Shown: positions 1 to 6,485 of the stretch, piece after piece
Layout of the letters: each line of letters starts with the position of its first letter
How positions within the stretch are numbered: the first letter of the stretch is position 1
Assembly (NCBI GenBank): GCA_947570515.1
Contig: CANOUM010000051.1
Coordinates: forward strand, 1-9,291
Length of the DNA: 9,291 bases
Reading direction: 5' to 3'
From: an uncultured Clostridia bacterium
GTDB taxonomy: Bacteria; Bacillota; Clostridia; Lachnospirales; Bianqueaceae
Made by a program: the position numbers and the translations under genes
Notes under the pieces: model-generated
What the model was told of the DNA's origin: nothing
The model's input: the letters and a program-made list of their open reading frames with translations, nothing else
Databases searched by the model: none

Positions 1-359
1 CTGACGGAAAAACAGTATAAGACCATATCTACAAAAGCATCTCCCGTAATGGAGTCAAATTCAGGAAAACCATATTCCCACAAGGCTAAAAATACCGGAA
101 ACAAAATAGACGTATAGATCGTTTTGATGCCAAACTCTTTGCCCAGCATGATAAATCCAACGATTAGTAAAATCACATTCAGTCCCATGCTCAGCGCAGA
201 GACTGAAACACCGGTAACCTGATTTAACAATACCGCCAAACCGGATACGCTTCCCATTGAAAGATGGCTGGGCATCATAAAGAAAAACACCGCTGCCGAA
301 CAGATAAAGGTTCCCAGAGTAATATACACATACTCTTGTATTTGTTTGATTTTTTTCAC
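1..359 (-). CDS. YitT-family integral membrane protein (3' end outside window)
   Basis: The 119 visible residues begin MKKIKQIQEYVYITLG and resemble the YitT/DUF161 family of multi-pass membrane proteins, which in full are usually about 280 residues with a C-terminal soluble DUF2179 domain. Seen here: a hydrophobic segment at about residues 10-30, the family-type loop PSHLSMGSVSGLAVLLNQ (30-47), a second hydrophobic segment at about 52-73 and a third at about 80-95. Family members are mostly of unknown function, and transport is only inferred. The start is a GTG with AAGGAG 7 bases upstream; no ATG fits better. It lies 37 bases downstream of the BMP-domain gene on the same strand, so co-transcription is likely, though a weak promoter of its own may overlap the end of that gene. 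The stop and any C-terminal domain lie outside the window. The family call is fairly sure; the function is not. Confidence 0.8.
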   Translation of the reverse strand, partial: MKKIKQIQEYVYITLGTFICSAAVFFFMMPSHLSMGSVSGLAVLLNQVTGVSVSALSMGLNVILLIVGFIMLGKEFGIKTIYTSILFPVFLALWEYGFPEFDSITGDAFVDMVLYCFSV

Positions 360-366
360 ACTGCTT

Positions 367-372
367 CTCCTT
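367..372 (-). promoter_or_regulatory. RBS that sets the GTG start of the YitT-like gene
   Basis: On the minus strand this reads AAGGAG and lies 7 bases before the GTG at 359-357. It is the best Shine-Dalgarno match in the gap, and it supports a GTG rather than an ATG start. Confidence 0.7.
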
Positions 373-395
373 TTACTGATATCTTTTACCCCTTG

Positions 396-425
396 ATTAT
401 AGCTCTGTTACGCCTTCACTGTCGC
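396..425 (-). promoter_or_regulatory. Weak candidate promoter for the YitT-like gene
   Basis: On the minus strand a perfect TATAAT (401-396) overlaps the stop codon of the BMP-domain gene. A GCGACA box (425-420), four of six matches to TTGACA, lies 18 bases upstream, inside the coding sequence. There is no TGn extension. If used, it would give a leader of about 30 bases. A single good -10 box in AT-rich sequence can arise by chance, so this is tentative. Confidence 0.25.
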
Positions 426-2349
426 TGCCTCCGCCCTCAGAAAAACGCAGCAGACTCTGCGCCTCTTCTGTTAGCTGCGCCGCCGTCGGAATTTCCCCCA
501 CGATATTATCAATCAGCCAATCCATTGTCACAATATCATTGGTTGTGATATATCCGTCTTCCTGAGCTCTTACCCTACCTTCTTGGTCTTGCACATACCC
601 GTCAAAAGGACTGATATTGCGGCGAATCAAAGCATTTTTATAAAACTTGACTAACTGCCTGACTCCTTCCGGCAGATCTTCCGAGTACAGCATATCGACC
701 ACATTAGAAGAGAGTCCCCACCAGTAATTAATGGATTTTAATTCATCTGTATCATCAATTTCATCCCATGCACCGCTTAAAATACTGCGAATGATTCTTT
801 CATAAAAATATCCCCAGTTCCAGAAGGGCATGGCTAGACCTTTGATGCCATTTTTTTCTATCATATACAGACCGAATTTTCGGTTGGCCAAATTCGGAGT
901 GATCATATCCTGATGAGAAACCATATCCACATCCAGTTTTTCAATTTCCTGGTTCAGATCCATATCCTTTTGCGTTGACCACCGCAAATATACCTTCGCC
1001 CTTGGGTTGACCAGTTGCACGCCCCTGGCAAAAGCATTGATATTGGCAATCATACCGGAAATCGGATAATCAGCCACATATACAATTCTATTTTTAACGG
1101 TCATAACACCAGCGATCAATCCGCAAAGGAATTTTGCTTCATACATCCGTCCATAGTAGGTACGCAAATGGCGATAAGCCATATTGACAGAGCAGTTTAA
1201 GAATTTAACCTCAGGATAATTGATCGCCGCTTTAAGCGTTTGCTGAATGAGCTGCGGCGTTGTAGTAAACACCACGTCAAACTCCTGTTTTGCCAGCTCT
1301 TCCAGTATTTCATCCGGCGTCTTTTCCTGATCGAAAGCCGCATCAATCGAACAGATTTCAACCTGCTCTCCCATAACCTCCTCCAGATACAGAATTCCCA
1401 ATTCATGGCCATAGGTCCAGCTGGAGGTCTCTTTTGTTTTATCATGTACAAAGGCAATTTTAAGTTTCTTTTTATTGCTCCCACTCAGTGCTGTGGATAA
1501 CAAATTTACAATTCCTTTATGGGCGGGCTCCTCCTGTGGTTCAAGCTGCAGACCAACCGGCGTCTCCTTTTCAGCAAGCTCAATGCTTTCCCACATTCTT
1601 TCCAGCTCTTCTTCCAGCTCTGTTACGGATTTTTCATTGATGTCATCCAATGAAAATACTTTAAGAAATTCTAACAGCGCATCCCCTACTGTAATATCCA
1701 ATTTGCTTCCGCCCAGTTTTTCAAACGCATTTGAAAAACGTGTGTAACACGAATGAAATTCCTTCTGAAAATCAGTATCCCACTCTTCTTTGGTAGGTCT
1801 CTCCAAAAGTTCTAACAGCTTTAAAAAGCTGCCTTCCTTTGAAAACCAGATATAATTGATACGCGCCACTTTATAAAACTGAAGAAATTCACGATAGATA
1901 TTAGATTCTCTGCTTCCGTTGGGACGCGGAATAATCCGAGTAACCGTACCCGGAATCGAAACCGCACCAAAATACTTTAATACACTGACCCGTTTATTTC
2001 CCTCTGTTACATAAAAGCGATTCATAAATTCATAGCATTTAATGGGATCTCGAATTCCTTCCGTCAAATGAATATCACAGAGTGCAATCCATTTGTTCGC
2101 AAATTCCGTGTACTCGTCCAGCAGCGGCATAAAATTATCGGCAAAAGCAGTGCTTCTGGAATGTCCATTGGTCCCCACAATCTGATCGATAGGGATATCC
2201 ACCAATCCCAATGATACTTCGGATTCAATTTCAATATTGGAAGTCAGTTCTTCTAAAACCTGAAGATACGGATAGACTCCCTTTGCCAGATTTGCCTGAT
2301 ATTCTTTGCGGCCCTGCCGCAATGCTTTTTTATAGTCAGCAATTGCCAT
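397..2349 (-). CDS. Cytoplasmic BMP-family protein with N-terminal ParB-like region
   Basis: A 650-residue protein in two parts. Residues about 45-130 resemble a ParB/sulfiredoxin-fold domain: DIPIDQIVGT (51-60), then RFYVTEGNKRVSVLKYFGA (111-129), where EGNKR corresponds to the ParB G-x-R-R box. A helical, Glu-rich stretch follows (about 150-265). From about 296 to 621 there is a BMP/PnrA-type periplasmic-binding fold: KLKIAFVHDK, SSWTYGHELG (309-318), YPEVKFLNCS (378-387), FWNWGYFYERI (509-519) and MDWLIDNIVGEIP (609-621). BMP proteins are normally lipoproteins that deliver nucleosides or similar ligands to ABC importers. This one has no signal peptide or lipobox and starts with a charged MAIADYKKALRQGRKEY, so it should stay in the cytoplasm. 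A ligand sensor or regulator is my inference; no enzyme activity can be claimed. The start chosen is the second in-frame ATG (2349), because GGAGGA lies 7 bases before it while the first ATG (2364) sits against that same RBS. It is divergent from clpE and probably heads a unit with the YitT-like gene. Confidence 0.85.
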   Translation of the reverse strand: MAIADYKKALRQGRKEYQANLAKGVYPYLQVLEELTSNIEIESEVSLGLVDIPIDQIVGTNGHSRSTAFADNFMPLLDEYTEFANKWIALCDIHLTEGIRDPIKCYEFMNRFYVTEGNKRVSVLKYFGAVSIPGTVTRIIPRPNGSRESNIYREFLQFYKVARINYIWFSKEGSFLKLLELLERPTKEEWDTDFQKEFHSCYTRFSNAFEKLGGSKLDITVGDALLEFLKVFSLDDINEKSVTELEEELERMWESIELAEKETPVGLQLEPQEEPAHKGIVNLLSTALSGSNKKKLKIAFVHDKTKETSSWTYGHELGILYLEEVMGEQVEICSIDAAFDQEKTPDEILEELAKQEFDVVFTTTPQLIQQTLKAAINYPEVKFLNCSVNMAYRHLRTYYGRMYEAKFLCGLIAGVMTVKNRIVYVADYPISGMIANINAFARGVQLVNPRAKVYLRWSTQKDMDLNQEIEKLDVDMVSHQDMITPNLANRKFGLYMIEKNGIKGLAMPFWNWGYFYERIIRSILSGAWDEIDDTDELKSINYWWGLSSNVVDMLYSEDLPEGVRQLVKFYKNALIRRNISPFDGYVQDQEGRVRAQEDGYITTNDIVTMDWLIDNIVGEIPTAAQLTEEAQSLLRFSEGGGSDSEGVTEL

Positions 2350-2356
2350 CTGCCGT

Positions 2357-2362
2357 TCCTCC
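2357..2362 (-). promoter_or_regulatory. RBS that decides the start of the BMP-domain gene
   Basis: GGAGGA on the minus strand, 7 bases before the ATG at 2349-2347. The upstream in-frame ATG (2364-2362) overlaps this site and has no Shine-Dalgarno of its own (upstream is ATTCACAG), so the shorter 650-residue product is preferred. Confidence 0.75.
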
Positions 2363-2402
2363 ATCTGTGAATAAACTTTGAATTCTTGCGGATTCTAAGC
2401 CT

Positions 2403-2431
2403 ATTATAGCAAAAACACTTGCAATTGTGAA
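2403..2431 (-). promoter_or_regulatory. SigA-type promoter of the BMP-domain gene
   Basis: On the minus strand: TTCACA (2431-2426), a spacer of exactly 17 bases, then TATAAT (2408-2403). The spacer ends in TGC, giving an extended -10 (TGnTATAAT). The predicted transcript start is near 2396, with a leader of about 47 bases to the ATG at 2349. Its -35 box lies within the spacer of the opposing clpE promoter. Confidence 0.75.
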
Positions 2432-2447
2432 GGGCAATCCTTATAAT
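2419..2447 (+). promoter_or_regulatory. SigA-type promoter of clpE
   Basis: TTGCAA (2419-2424), a 17-base spacer, then a perfect TATAAT (2442-2447). The predicted start is near 2454, leaving a leader of about 105 bases before the clpE ATG. It overlaps the divergent BMP-gene promoter: the two -35 boxes are separated only by base 2425. No CtsR tandem heptad and no CIRCE inverted repeat are visible around it. Confidence 0.7.
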
Positions 2448-2471
2448 AAGACTTTAGAATATTGGGTAGAA

Positions 2472-2537
2472 ATGCTGAAGCCTGCCGCCGCAAGAGATCA
2501 TATCCGGCGCTGCTCTCAGCGCTGTGAAAGCGTTTAG
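2472..2537 (+). CDS. Possible 21-codon upstream ORF in the clpE leader
   Basis: ATG at 2472 opens a frame of 21 codons beginning MLKPAAARDHIRR and ending CSQRCESV before a TAG at 2535-2537, inside the loop of the last leader hairpin. It is rich in Arg (four) and has two Cys. The only Shine-Dalgarno-like sequence (GGGTAG) is too close to the ATG, so translation would be weak. It may be a chance frame; only conservation in relatives could settle this. Confidence 0.15.
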   Translation: MLKPAAARDHIRRCSQRCESV

Positions 2538-2548
2538 CGCTTTGGAAT

Positions 2549-2555
2549 GGAGGAG
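2549..2555 (+). promoter_or_regulatory. RBS that decides the start of clpE
   Basis: GGAGGAG followed by TAAC and the ATG at 2560. It fixes translation at MLCQICHKN, so the first Cys of the zinc finger is residue 3. The in-frame GTG at 2524 lies upstream of this RBS, within hairpin sequence, and has no RBS of its own. Confidence 0.85.
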
Positions 2556-2559
2556 TAAC

Positions 2560-4851
2560 ATGCTATGTCAAATTTGCCATAAGAACACAGCTGTTTTATT
2601 TGTAAATCGGCTGGAAAATGGCCAAAATAAACAAATCGCCATGTGTCTGAGTTGTGCTCAAAAGCATGGATTTTCTCTTAAAAATATGATGGAACAAAAT
2701 GGTCTTAAGCCGGAAGATATGGAAAACATCGGCGAACAGATGAATTCTTTAATGGAAAATCTTTCAGAAGATGGCGGTATGGAAGCACTTGAAAAGATGT
2801 TTCCCCCTGAAATGCTGAATATGATGATGGGCGCAGCTCATCCCGGAGAGGATGCCGAGGAGGAAATGGGGATTATCCCTGAAGATTCCTCTTCTGCTGA
2901 AGCCCCCGAAAAACCACAGAAAACTACCAAACGAAAGCAGGATAAACTGAAAACCCTGTCAAAGTTTGGAACTAACCTTACCGAGAAGGCTGCCGGTGGT
3001 GAAATTGATACCGTAGTGGGCCGTAGTTTTGAAATTGATCGGCTCATGCAGATTCTTAACCGGCGAACCAAAAATAATCCGGTACTGCTGGGTGAACCCG
3101 GCGTTGGTAAAACTGCGATTGCGGAAGGGTTTGCTCTGCTGATTGCTCAGGGTCAGGTCCCTGTTAAACTGCGAGATAAACAGGTGTATCTGCTGGATAT
3201 GACGGGGCTTGTTGCCGGCACGCAGTTCCGCGGTCAGTTTGAGGCTCGCATGAAGGCAATTATCAATGAAGTAACAGCTGCTAAAAATGTTATTCTGGTC
3301 ATTGATGAAATTCATAATCTGGTCGGCGCCGGCGACGCGCAAAATTCCATGAATGCGGCCAACATTTTAAAACCTGCATTGGCTAATGGAAGTTTGCAGA
3401 TTATCGGTACCACAACTTTAGAAGAATATCGAAAATATATCGAAAAGGATTCTGCTTTGGAACGGCGTTTTCAGCCTATTATTGTGGATGAGCCTTCCAA
3501 AGAGGAGGCTGTGGAAATCCTAAAAGGGATTCGCCCGCACTATGAACAGTATCATAACGTATCCATTTCCGACGAAGTGATTGAAGATGCCGTCGCTCTT
3601 TCACAGCGCTATATTCATCAGCGCTTTTTACCGGATAAAGCGATTGATGTCATCGATGAAGCGGCTTCCCGCGTCAATCTTCAAAACACCGGCCTCATTG
3701 ATTTGCAGGATCTGGAAAAAACACTGGAGGTCACGCTGCAGAAAAAAGAAGATGCGGCGGCCGCTGAAGATTTTGAAACTGCTGCTAAATGCCGCGTTGA
3801 AGAACTTAAGCTGGAAAAGGAAATTGAAGCGAAAAAGGCTTCGTGTACTCATGTTCCGCTGACCTTTGATGATCTGGCTCACGTCATTGAGGGCTGGACT
3901 AAGATTCCTGTCAAACGGCTCACGAGTGAAGAATCCGCAAAATTGATTGCTTTGGAAGACCATCTGCACCAGCGGGTGATCGGGCAAAATGCCGCGGTTT
4001 CCGCCCTTTCACGTGCGATCCGCCGCAACCGCTCCGGATTTCGCAAGGAGCGCAAGCCTGCTTCCTTTATCTTTGCCGGCCCTACCGGTGTCGGAAAGAC
4101 AGAACTGGTTAAAACGCTGGCAGTTGAGCTTTTTGGCACGGAGGATGCTCTAATCCGTATCGATATGTCTGAGTATATGGAGAAGCATACCGTATCTAAG
4201 TTGATCGGAGCCCCTCCCGGTTATGTCGGCTATGATCAGGGCGGACAGCTGACTGAAAAAATTCGCCGTCGCCCCTTCTCCATTATTTTGCTGGATGAAA
4301 TTGAAAAGGCACATGCAGACGTTTTTAACATGTTGCTGCAAATTTTGGATGACGGCCGCCTCACCGACAGTCAGGGACGTACCGTTAATTTTGACAATAC
4401 GATCATTGTCATGACGACCAATGCCGGCGCCAGCTTTAAAAATAATGGACTAGGCTTTAATCAAAATGATACTTCTGCTCTTTCACAGCGTATCGAAACG
4501 GCTTTAAAACAGCTGTTCCGTCCCGAATTCATCAATCGAATTGATGAAATTATCACCTTTGATCCGCTTACCAAATCAGAGCTTCGTCAAATTGTGGAGC
4601 TTATGCTTCAGGATGTCTATCGCTCCGGAACGTATCAAAATATCTCTATTTCTGTTTCTGATGATGTGAAGGACTATCTGGCGGAAAACGGATATGATGA
4701 AAAATATGGAGCTCGTCCTCTGCGCCGCTTGATTCAGCGTACAATAGAAGATGAAATTGCTGAAGCCTTTTTGAAGGAGTCCATTCGCAGCGGAGACCAT
4801 ATCGAGCTGAGAATGCAAAATGGGAAACCAACCATCCAGCATCTCGCGTAA
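2560..4851 (+). CDS. clpE: ClpE-type ATP-dependent Clp protease ATP-binding subunit
   Basis: A complete 763-residue HSP100 unfoldase that should feed proteins to ClpP in the cytoplasm. In order: a zinc finger with Cys3, Cys6, Cys29 and Cys32, replacing the usual Clp N-domain as in Bacillus subtilis ClpE; a Met-rich acidic linker (about 41-115) ending in a Lys/Arg-rich patch (121-131); AAA module 1 with Walker A GEPGVGKT (178-185), pore-loop QFRG (222-225), Walker B VILVIDE (244-250) and arginine fingers ERR (301-303); a UVR-like coiled middle domain (about 390-428); AAA module 2 with Walker A GPTGVGKT (507-514), pore-loop GYVG (554-557), Walker B IILLDE (575-580), FRPEFINRID (653-662) and sensor 2 GARPLRR (717-723). 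LGF at 631-633 matches the ClpP-docking tripeptide, so it is likely a protease partner rather than a ClpB-type disaggregase. All key ATPase residues are present. It is longer than B. subtilis ClpE (about 700), mainly in the linker. ClpC is the alternative, but the zinc finger argues for ClpE. It is monocistronic here and converges with the importer operon. Confidence 0.9.
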   Translation: MLCQICHKNTAVLFVNRLENGQNKQIAMCLSCAQKHGFSLKNMMEQNGLKPEDMENIGEQMNSLMENLSEDGGMEALEKMFPPEMLNMMMGAAHPGEDAEEEMGIIPEDSSSAEAPEKPQKTTKRKQDKLKTLSKFGTNLTEKAAGGEIDTVVGRSFEIDRLMQILNRRTKNNPVLLGEPGVGKTAIAEGFALLIAQGQVPVKLRDKQVYLLDMTGLVAGTQFRGQFEARMKAIINEVTAAKNVILVIDEIHNLVGAGDAQNSMNAANILKPALANGSLQIIGTTTLEEYRKYIEKDSALERRFQPIIVDEPSKEEAVEILKGIRPHYEQYHNVSISDEVIEDAVALSQRYIHQRFLPDKAIDVIDEAASRVNLQNTGLIDLQDLEKTLEVTLQKKEDAAAAEDFETAAKCRVEELKLEKEIEAKKASCTHVPLTFDDLAHVIEGWTKIPVKRLTSEESAKLIALEDHLHQRVIGQNAAVSALSRAIRRNRSGFRKERKPASFIFAGPTGVGKTELVKTLAVELFGTEDALIRIDMSEYMEKHTVSKLIGAPPGYVGYDQGGQLTEKIRRRPFSIILLDEIEKAHADVFNMLLQILDDGRLTDSQGRTVNFDNTIIVMTTNAGASFKNNGLGFNQNDTSALSQRIETALKQLFRPEFINRIDEIITFDPLTKSELRQIVELMLQDVYRSGTYQNISISVSDDVKDYLAENGYDEKYGARPLRRLIQRTIEDEIAEAFLKESIRSGDHIELRMQNGKPTIQHLA

Positions 4852-4854
4852 TCT

Positions 4855-4912
4855 TTTTATTAAACAAAAAATAAAACAGGAGAATGATCTATTTAGATGA
4901 TTCTCCTGTTTT
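4855..4912. terminator. Hairpin terminator between convergent clpE and the importer operon
   Basis: AAAACAGGAGAAT (4873-4885) pairs perfectly over 13 bases with 4900-4912. After one G/G mismatch the stem continues ATCTA/TAGAT. Read on the minus strand the hairpin is followed by a T-rich tract (TTTTATTTTTTGTTTAAT), a strong intrinsic terminator for the importer operon. On the plus strand only TTTT at the stem base is available, so termination of clpE is probably weaker but plausible. The stop codon of the fused ATPase (4889-4891) lies inside the hairpin. Confidence 0.8.
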
Positions 4913-6478
4913 GCTGTCTATCGCACCTATGCTCTCTTCTCCCTTGCCTACACTCAATAAAAGCTTTGTATAAGCATGCTTCGGATTGGCATATACTTCC
5001 TCAGCATCCCCCAATTCAACCAGCCTTCCCTGATATAACACGGCAATTCGATGGCAGATATGCCGTACAATATTCAGATCATGCGAAATAAACAACATCG
5101 TCAGCTTCCTCTTTTCATGAAGCTCCAAAAGAAACGCAAGAATCTGGGACTGCACCGTTACATCGAGTGCCGAAACAGCTTCATCTGCAATCAAAAATTT
5201 AGAATCGGTTAATAAGGCGGCTCCAATACTGATCCGCTGTCTTTGTCCTCCGGATAATTCATTAGGATACCGATGATAATACGAAGCATTCAGTCCGATA
5301 TCTTCCAGCATACTGCAAACTCTGGCATACCGCTCTTTTTTAGAATATCTTTTCCGCAGCGGCTCCTCTAAAATCCAGCCAATCGTATGAGCCGGATTCA
5401 ATGAACTAAAAGGATCCTGAAAAACCATTTGCGGATGCAGCTGCGCATCCATCCGAAGATGACCTTCGTATTCCTGATTGAGCCCCGTGATTGCTTTAGC
5501 CAGTGTTGACTTTCCGCAGCCGCTCTCTCCCACAATGCCTAAGATTTCTCCCTCATAAACCGATAAGGTCAGATTCTCGATCACCTTACGCCGCGTTTTA
5601 GCAGGCCAAAATCCCTTTCTCTTTTCTTCATAAAACACATTCAGGTTTTCAATTTCCAACACGGCATGCTGGGAGGGTTGAATGCCACCTCGTTCCGGCA
5701 GCCTGGCAACCAGCGTTTTAGTATACGCGTGCTGTGGACAGCGAAGTACCGTCTGCACCGCTCCGCTCTCCACAATTTTTCCTTGATACATGACGAGTAC
5801 ATCATCACATATTTTCCGAATCACATTCAAATCATGAGATATAAACAGAATAGACACGCCATGCTCTGCATGCAGCCTTCTTAAAAGCTGCAAAATCTGA
5901 GCCTGCACAACTACATCTAAAGCCGTCGTCGGTTCATCCGCAATTAAAAGCTTCGGGTGACAGATCATCGCTTGTGCAATCATCACACGCTGACGCATAC
6001 CGCCGGATAGTTCATGCGGATACTGATCATAGATTTTTTCTGCATCTGCCAGCCCAACCTCCCGCAGCGCAGCCAGCACCCTTTGCCGAAGCTCTTCTTT
6101 CCCGGCCTTGTCTGATGAAATCATGGCGTGCAGGCACAGACTTTCTCCTACCTGTCTGCCAATGCGCATAACCGGATTTAAAGAGGTCATAGGCTCCTGA
6201 AAAACCATTGCCAGCTCTCTTCCCTGTATCTGCGCATACTGAGCTGGACTCATCGAAAGCAGCTCCTGATCCTCCAAATAAACGCTTCCGCTGACGCTGC
6301 ATCCTTTTTCGGCCAAAAGTCCCATGATTGCCAGCGCTGTCATCGATTTACCAGAACCTGATTCTCCAACAACGCCCAAAATTTTTCCTTTTTGCAGCGA
6401 AAAAGAAATGTCATCCACCACCTTATGCAGCTGCCCGTTCTGAGGAAAGGCAACACTTAAATGCTCTACTTGAAACAC
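4889..6478 (-). CDS. Fused OppD-OppF-type ABC importer ATPase (two NBDs in one chain)
   Basis: A 529-residue protein carrying both ATPases of a family-5 (peptide/nickel-type) ABC importer, acting on the inner face of the membrane with the two permeases encoded just upstream. NBD1 (about 1-265, OppD/DppD-like): Walker A GESGSGKS (38-45), Q-loop VFQEP (92-96), signature LSGGM (157-161), Walker B LLIADEP (177-183), H-loop His215. NBD2 (about 272-510, OppF/DppF-like): Walker A GESGCGKS (317-324), VFQDP (352-356), LSGGQ (408-412), FLIADEA (428-434), His466. Both sites look able to hydrolyse ATP. Each half ends in an oligopeptide-importer C-terminal motif (QHAYTKTLVARLP; KHAYTKLLLSVG). NBD2 is compact between Walker A and the Q-loop. 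The start is GTG with GGGGAGGAG upstream, 15 bases after the stop of the permease gene. Fused pairs such as YejF and GsiA are known. The transported substrate cannot be told from this chain. Confidence 0.9.
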   Translation of the reverse strand: MFQVEHLSVAFPQNGQLHKVVDDISFSLQKGKILGVVGESGSGKSMTALAIMGLLAEKGCSVSGSVYLEDQELLSMSPAQYAQIQGRELAMVFQEPMTSLNPVMRIGRQVGESLCLHAMISSDKAGKEELRQRVLAALREVGLADAEKIYDQYPHELSGGMRQRVMIAQAMICHPKLLIADEPTTALDVVVQAQILQLLRRLHAEHGVSILFISHDLNVIRKICDDVLVMYQGKIVESGAVQTVLRCPQHAYTKTLVARLPERGGIQPSQHAVLEIENLNVFYEEKRKGFWPAKTRRKVIENLTLSVYEGEILGIVGESGCGKSTLAKAITGLNQEYEGHLRMDAQLHPQMVFQDPFSSLNPAHTIGWILEEPLRKRYSKKERYARVCSMLEDIGLNASYYHRYPNELSGGQRQRISIGAALLTDSKFLIADEAVSALDVTVQSQILAFLLELHEKRKLTMLFISHDLNIVRHICHRIAVLYQGRLVELGDAEEVYANPKHAYTKLLLSVGKGEESIGAIDSKTGESSK

Positions 6479-6485
6479 AGCTTCT

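Larger units (their letters stand above)
2454..2559 (+). promoter_or_regulatory. Structured leader of clpE with hairpins next to the RBS
   Basis: Several inverted repeats can be read directly. Hairpin B: 2505-2512 with 2517-2524, which includes perfect GCGCTG/CAGCGC around a CTCT loop plus a G-U and a C-G pair. Hairpin C: AAAGCG (2527-2532) with CGCTTT (2538-2543), loop TTTAG, ending 5 bases before the Shine-Dalgarno. An alternative A pairs CGCCG (2486-2490) with CGGCG (2505-2509) inside GCTGA (2474-2478)/TCAGC (2516-2520), and excludes B. None has a trailing T-run, so these are not terminators. A role in controlling translation or mRNA stability is inference, and no known riboswitch is recognised. 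Confidence 0.35.

Noticed and set aside
264..548. 94-codon plus-strand frame opposite the YitT/BMP junction
   Set aside because: It is antisense to two supported genes and their gap, has no RBS, and no family resemblance.
2350..2364. Upstream ATG (2364) as start of the BMP-domain gene
   Set aside because: That ATG overlaps the only good Shine-Dalgarno, which is correctly spaced for the ATG at 2349.
2505..2524. Leader hairpin as an intrinsic terminator or attenuator of clpE
   Set aside because: No T-run follows the stem, so it cannot be a standard Rho-independent terminator; it was kept only as a possible translation-level structure.
2533..2541. TTTAGCGCT as half of a CIRCE (HrcA) element
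   Set aside because: It matches the TTAGCACTC half-site poorly and no GAGTGCTAA partner lies at the required spacing.
2524..2559. N-terminal extension of clpE from the in-frame GTG at 2524
   Set aside because: It would precede the strong GGAGGAG at 2549-2555, has no RBS of its own, and adds residues before the conserved zinc-finger start MLCQIC.
2567..2572. GTCAAA resembling a CtsR heptad near the clpE start
   Set aside because: CtsR needs a tandem second heptad; none follows, and this one is within codons for the conserved zinc finger.
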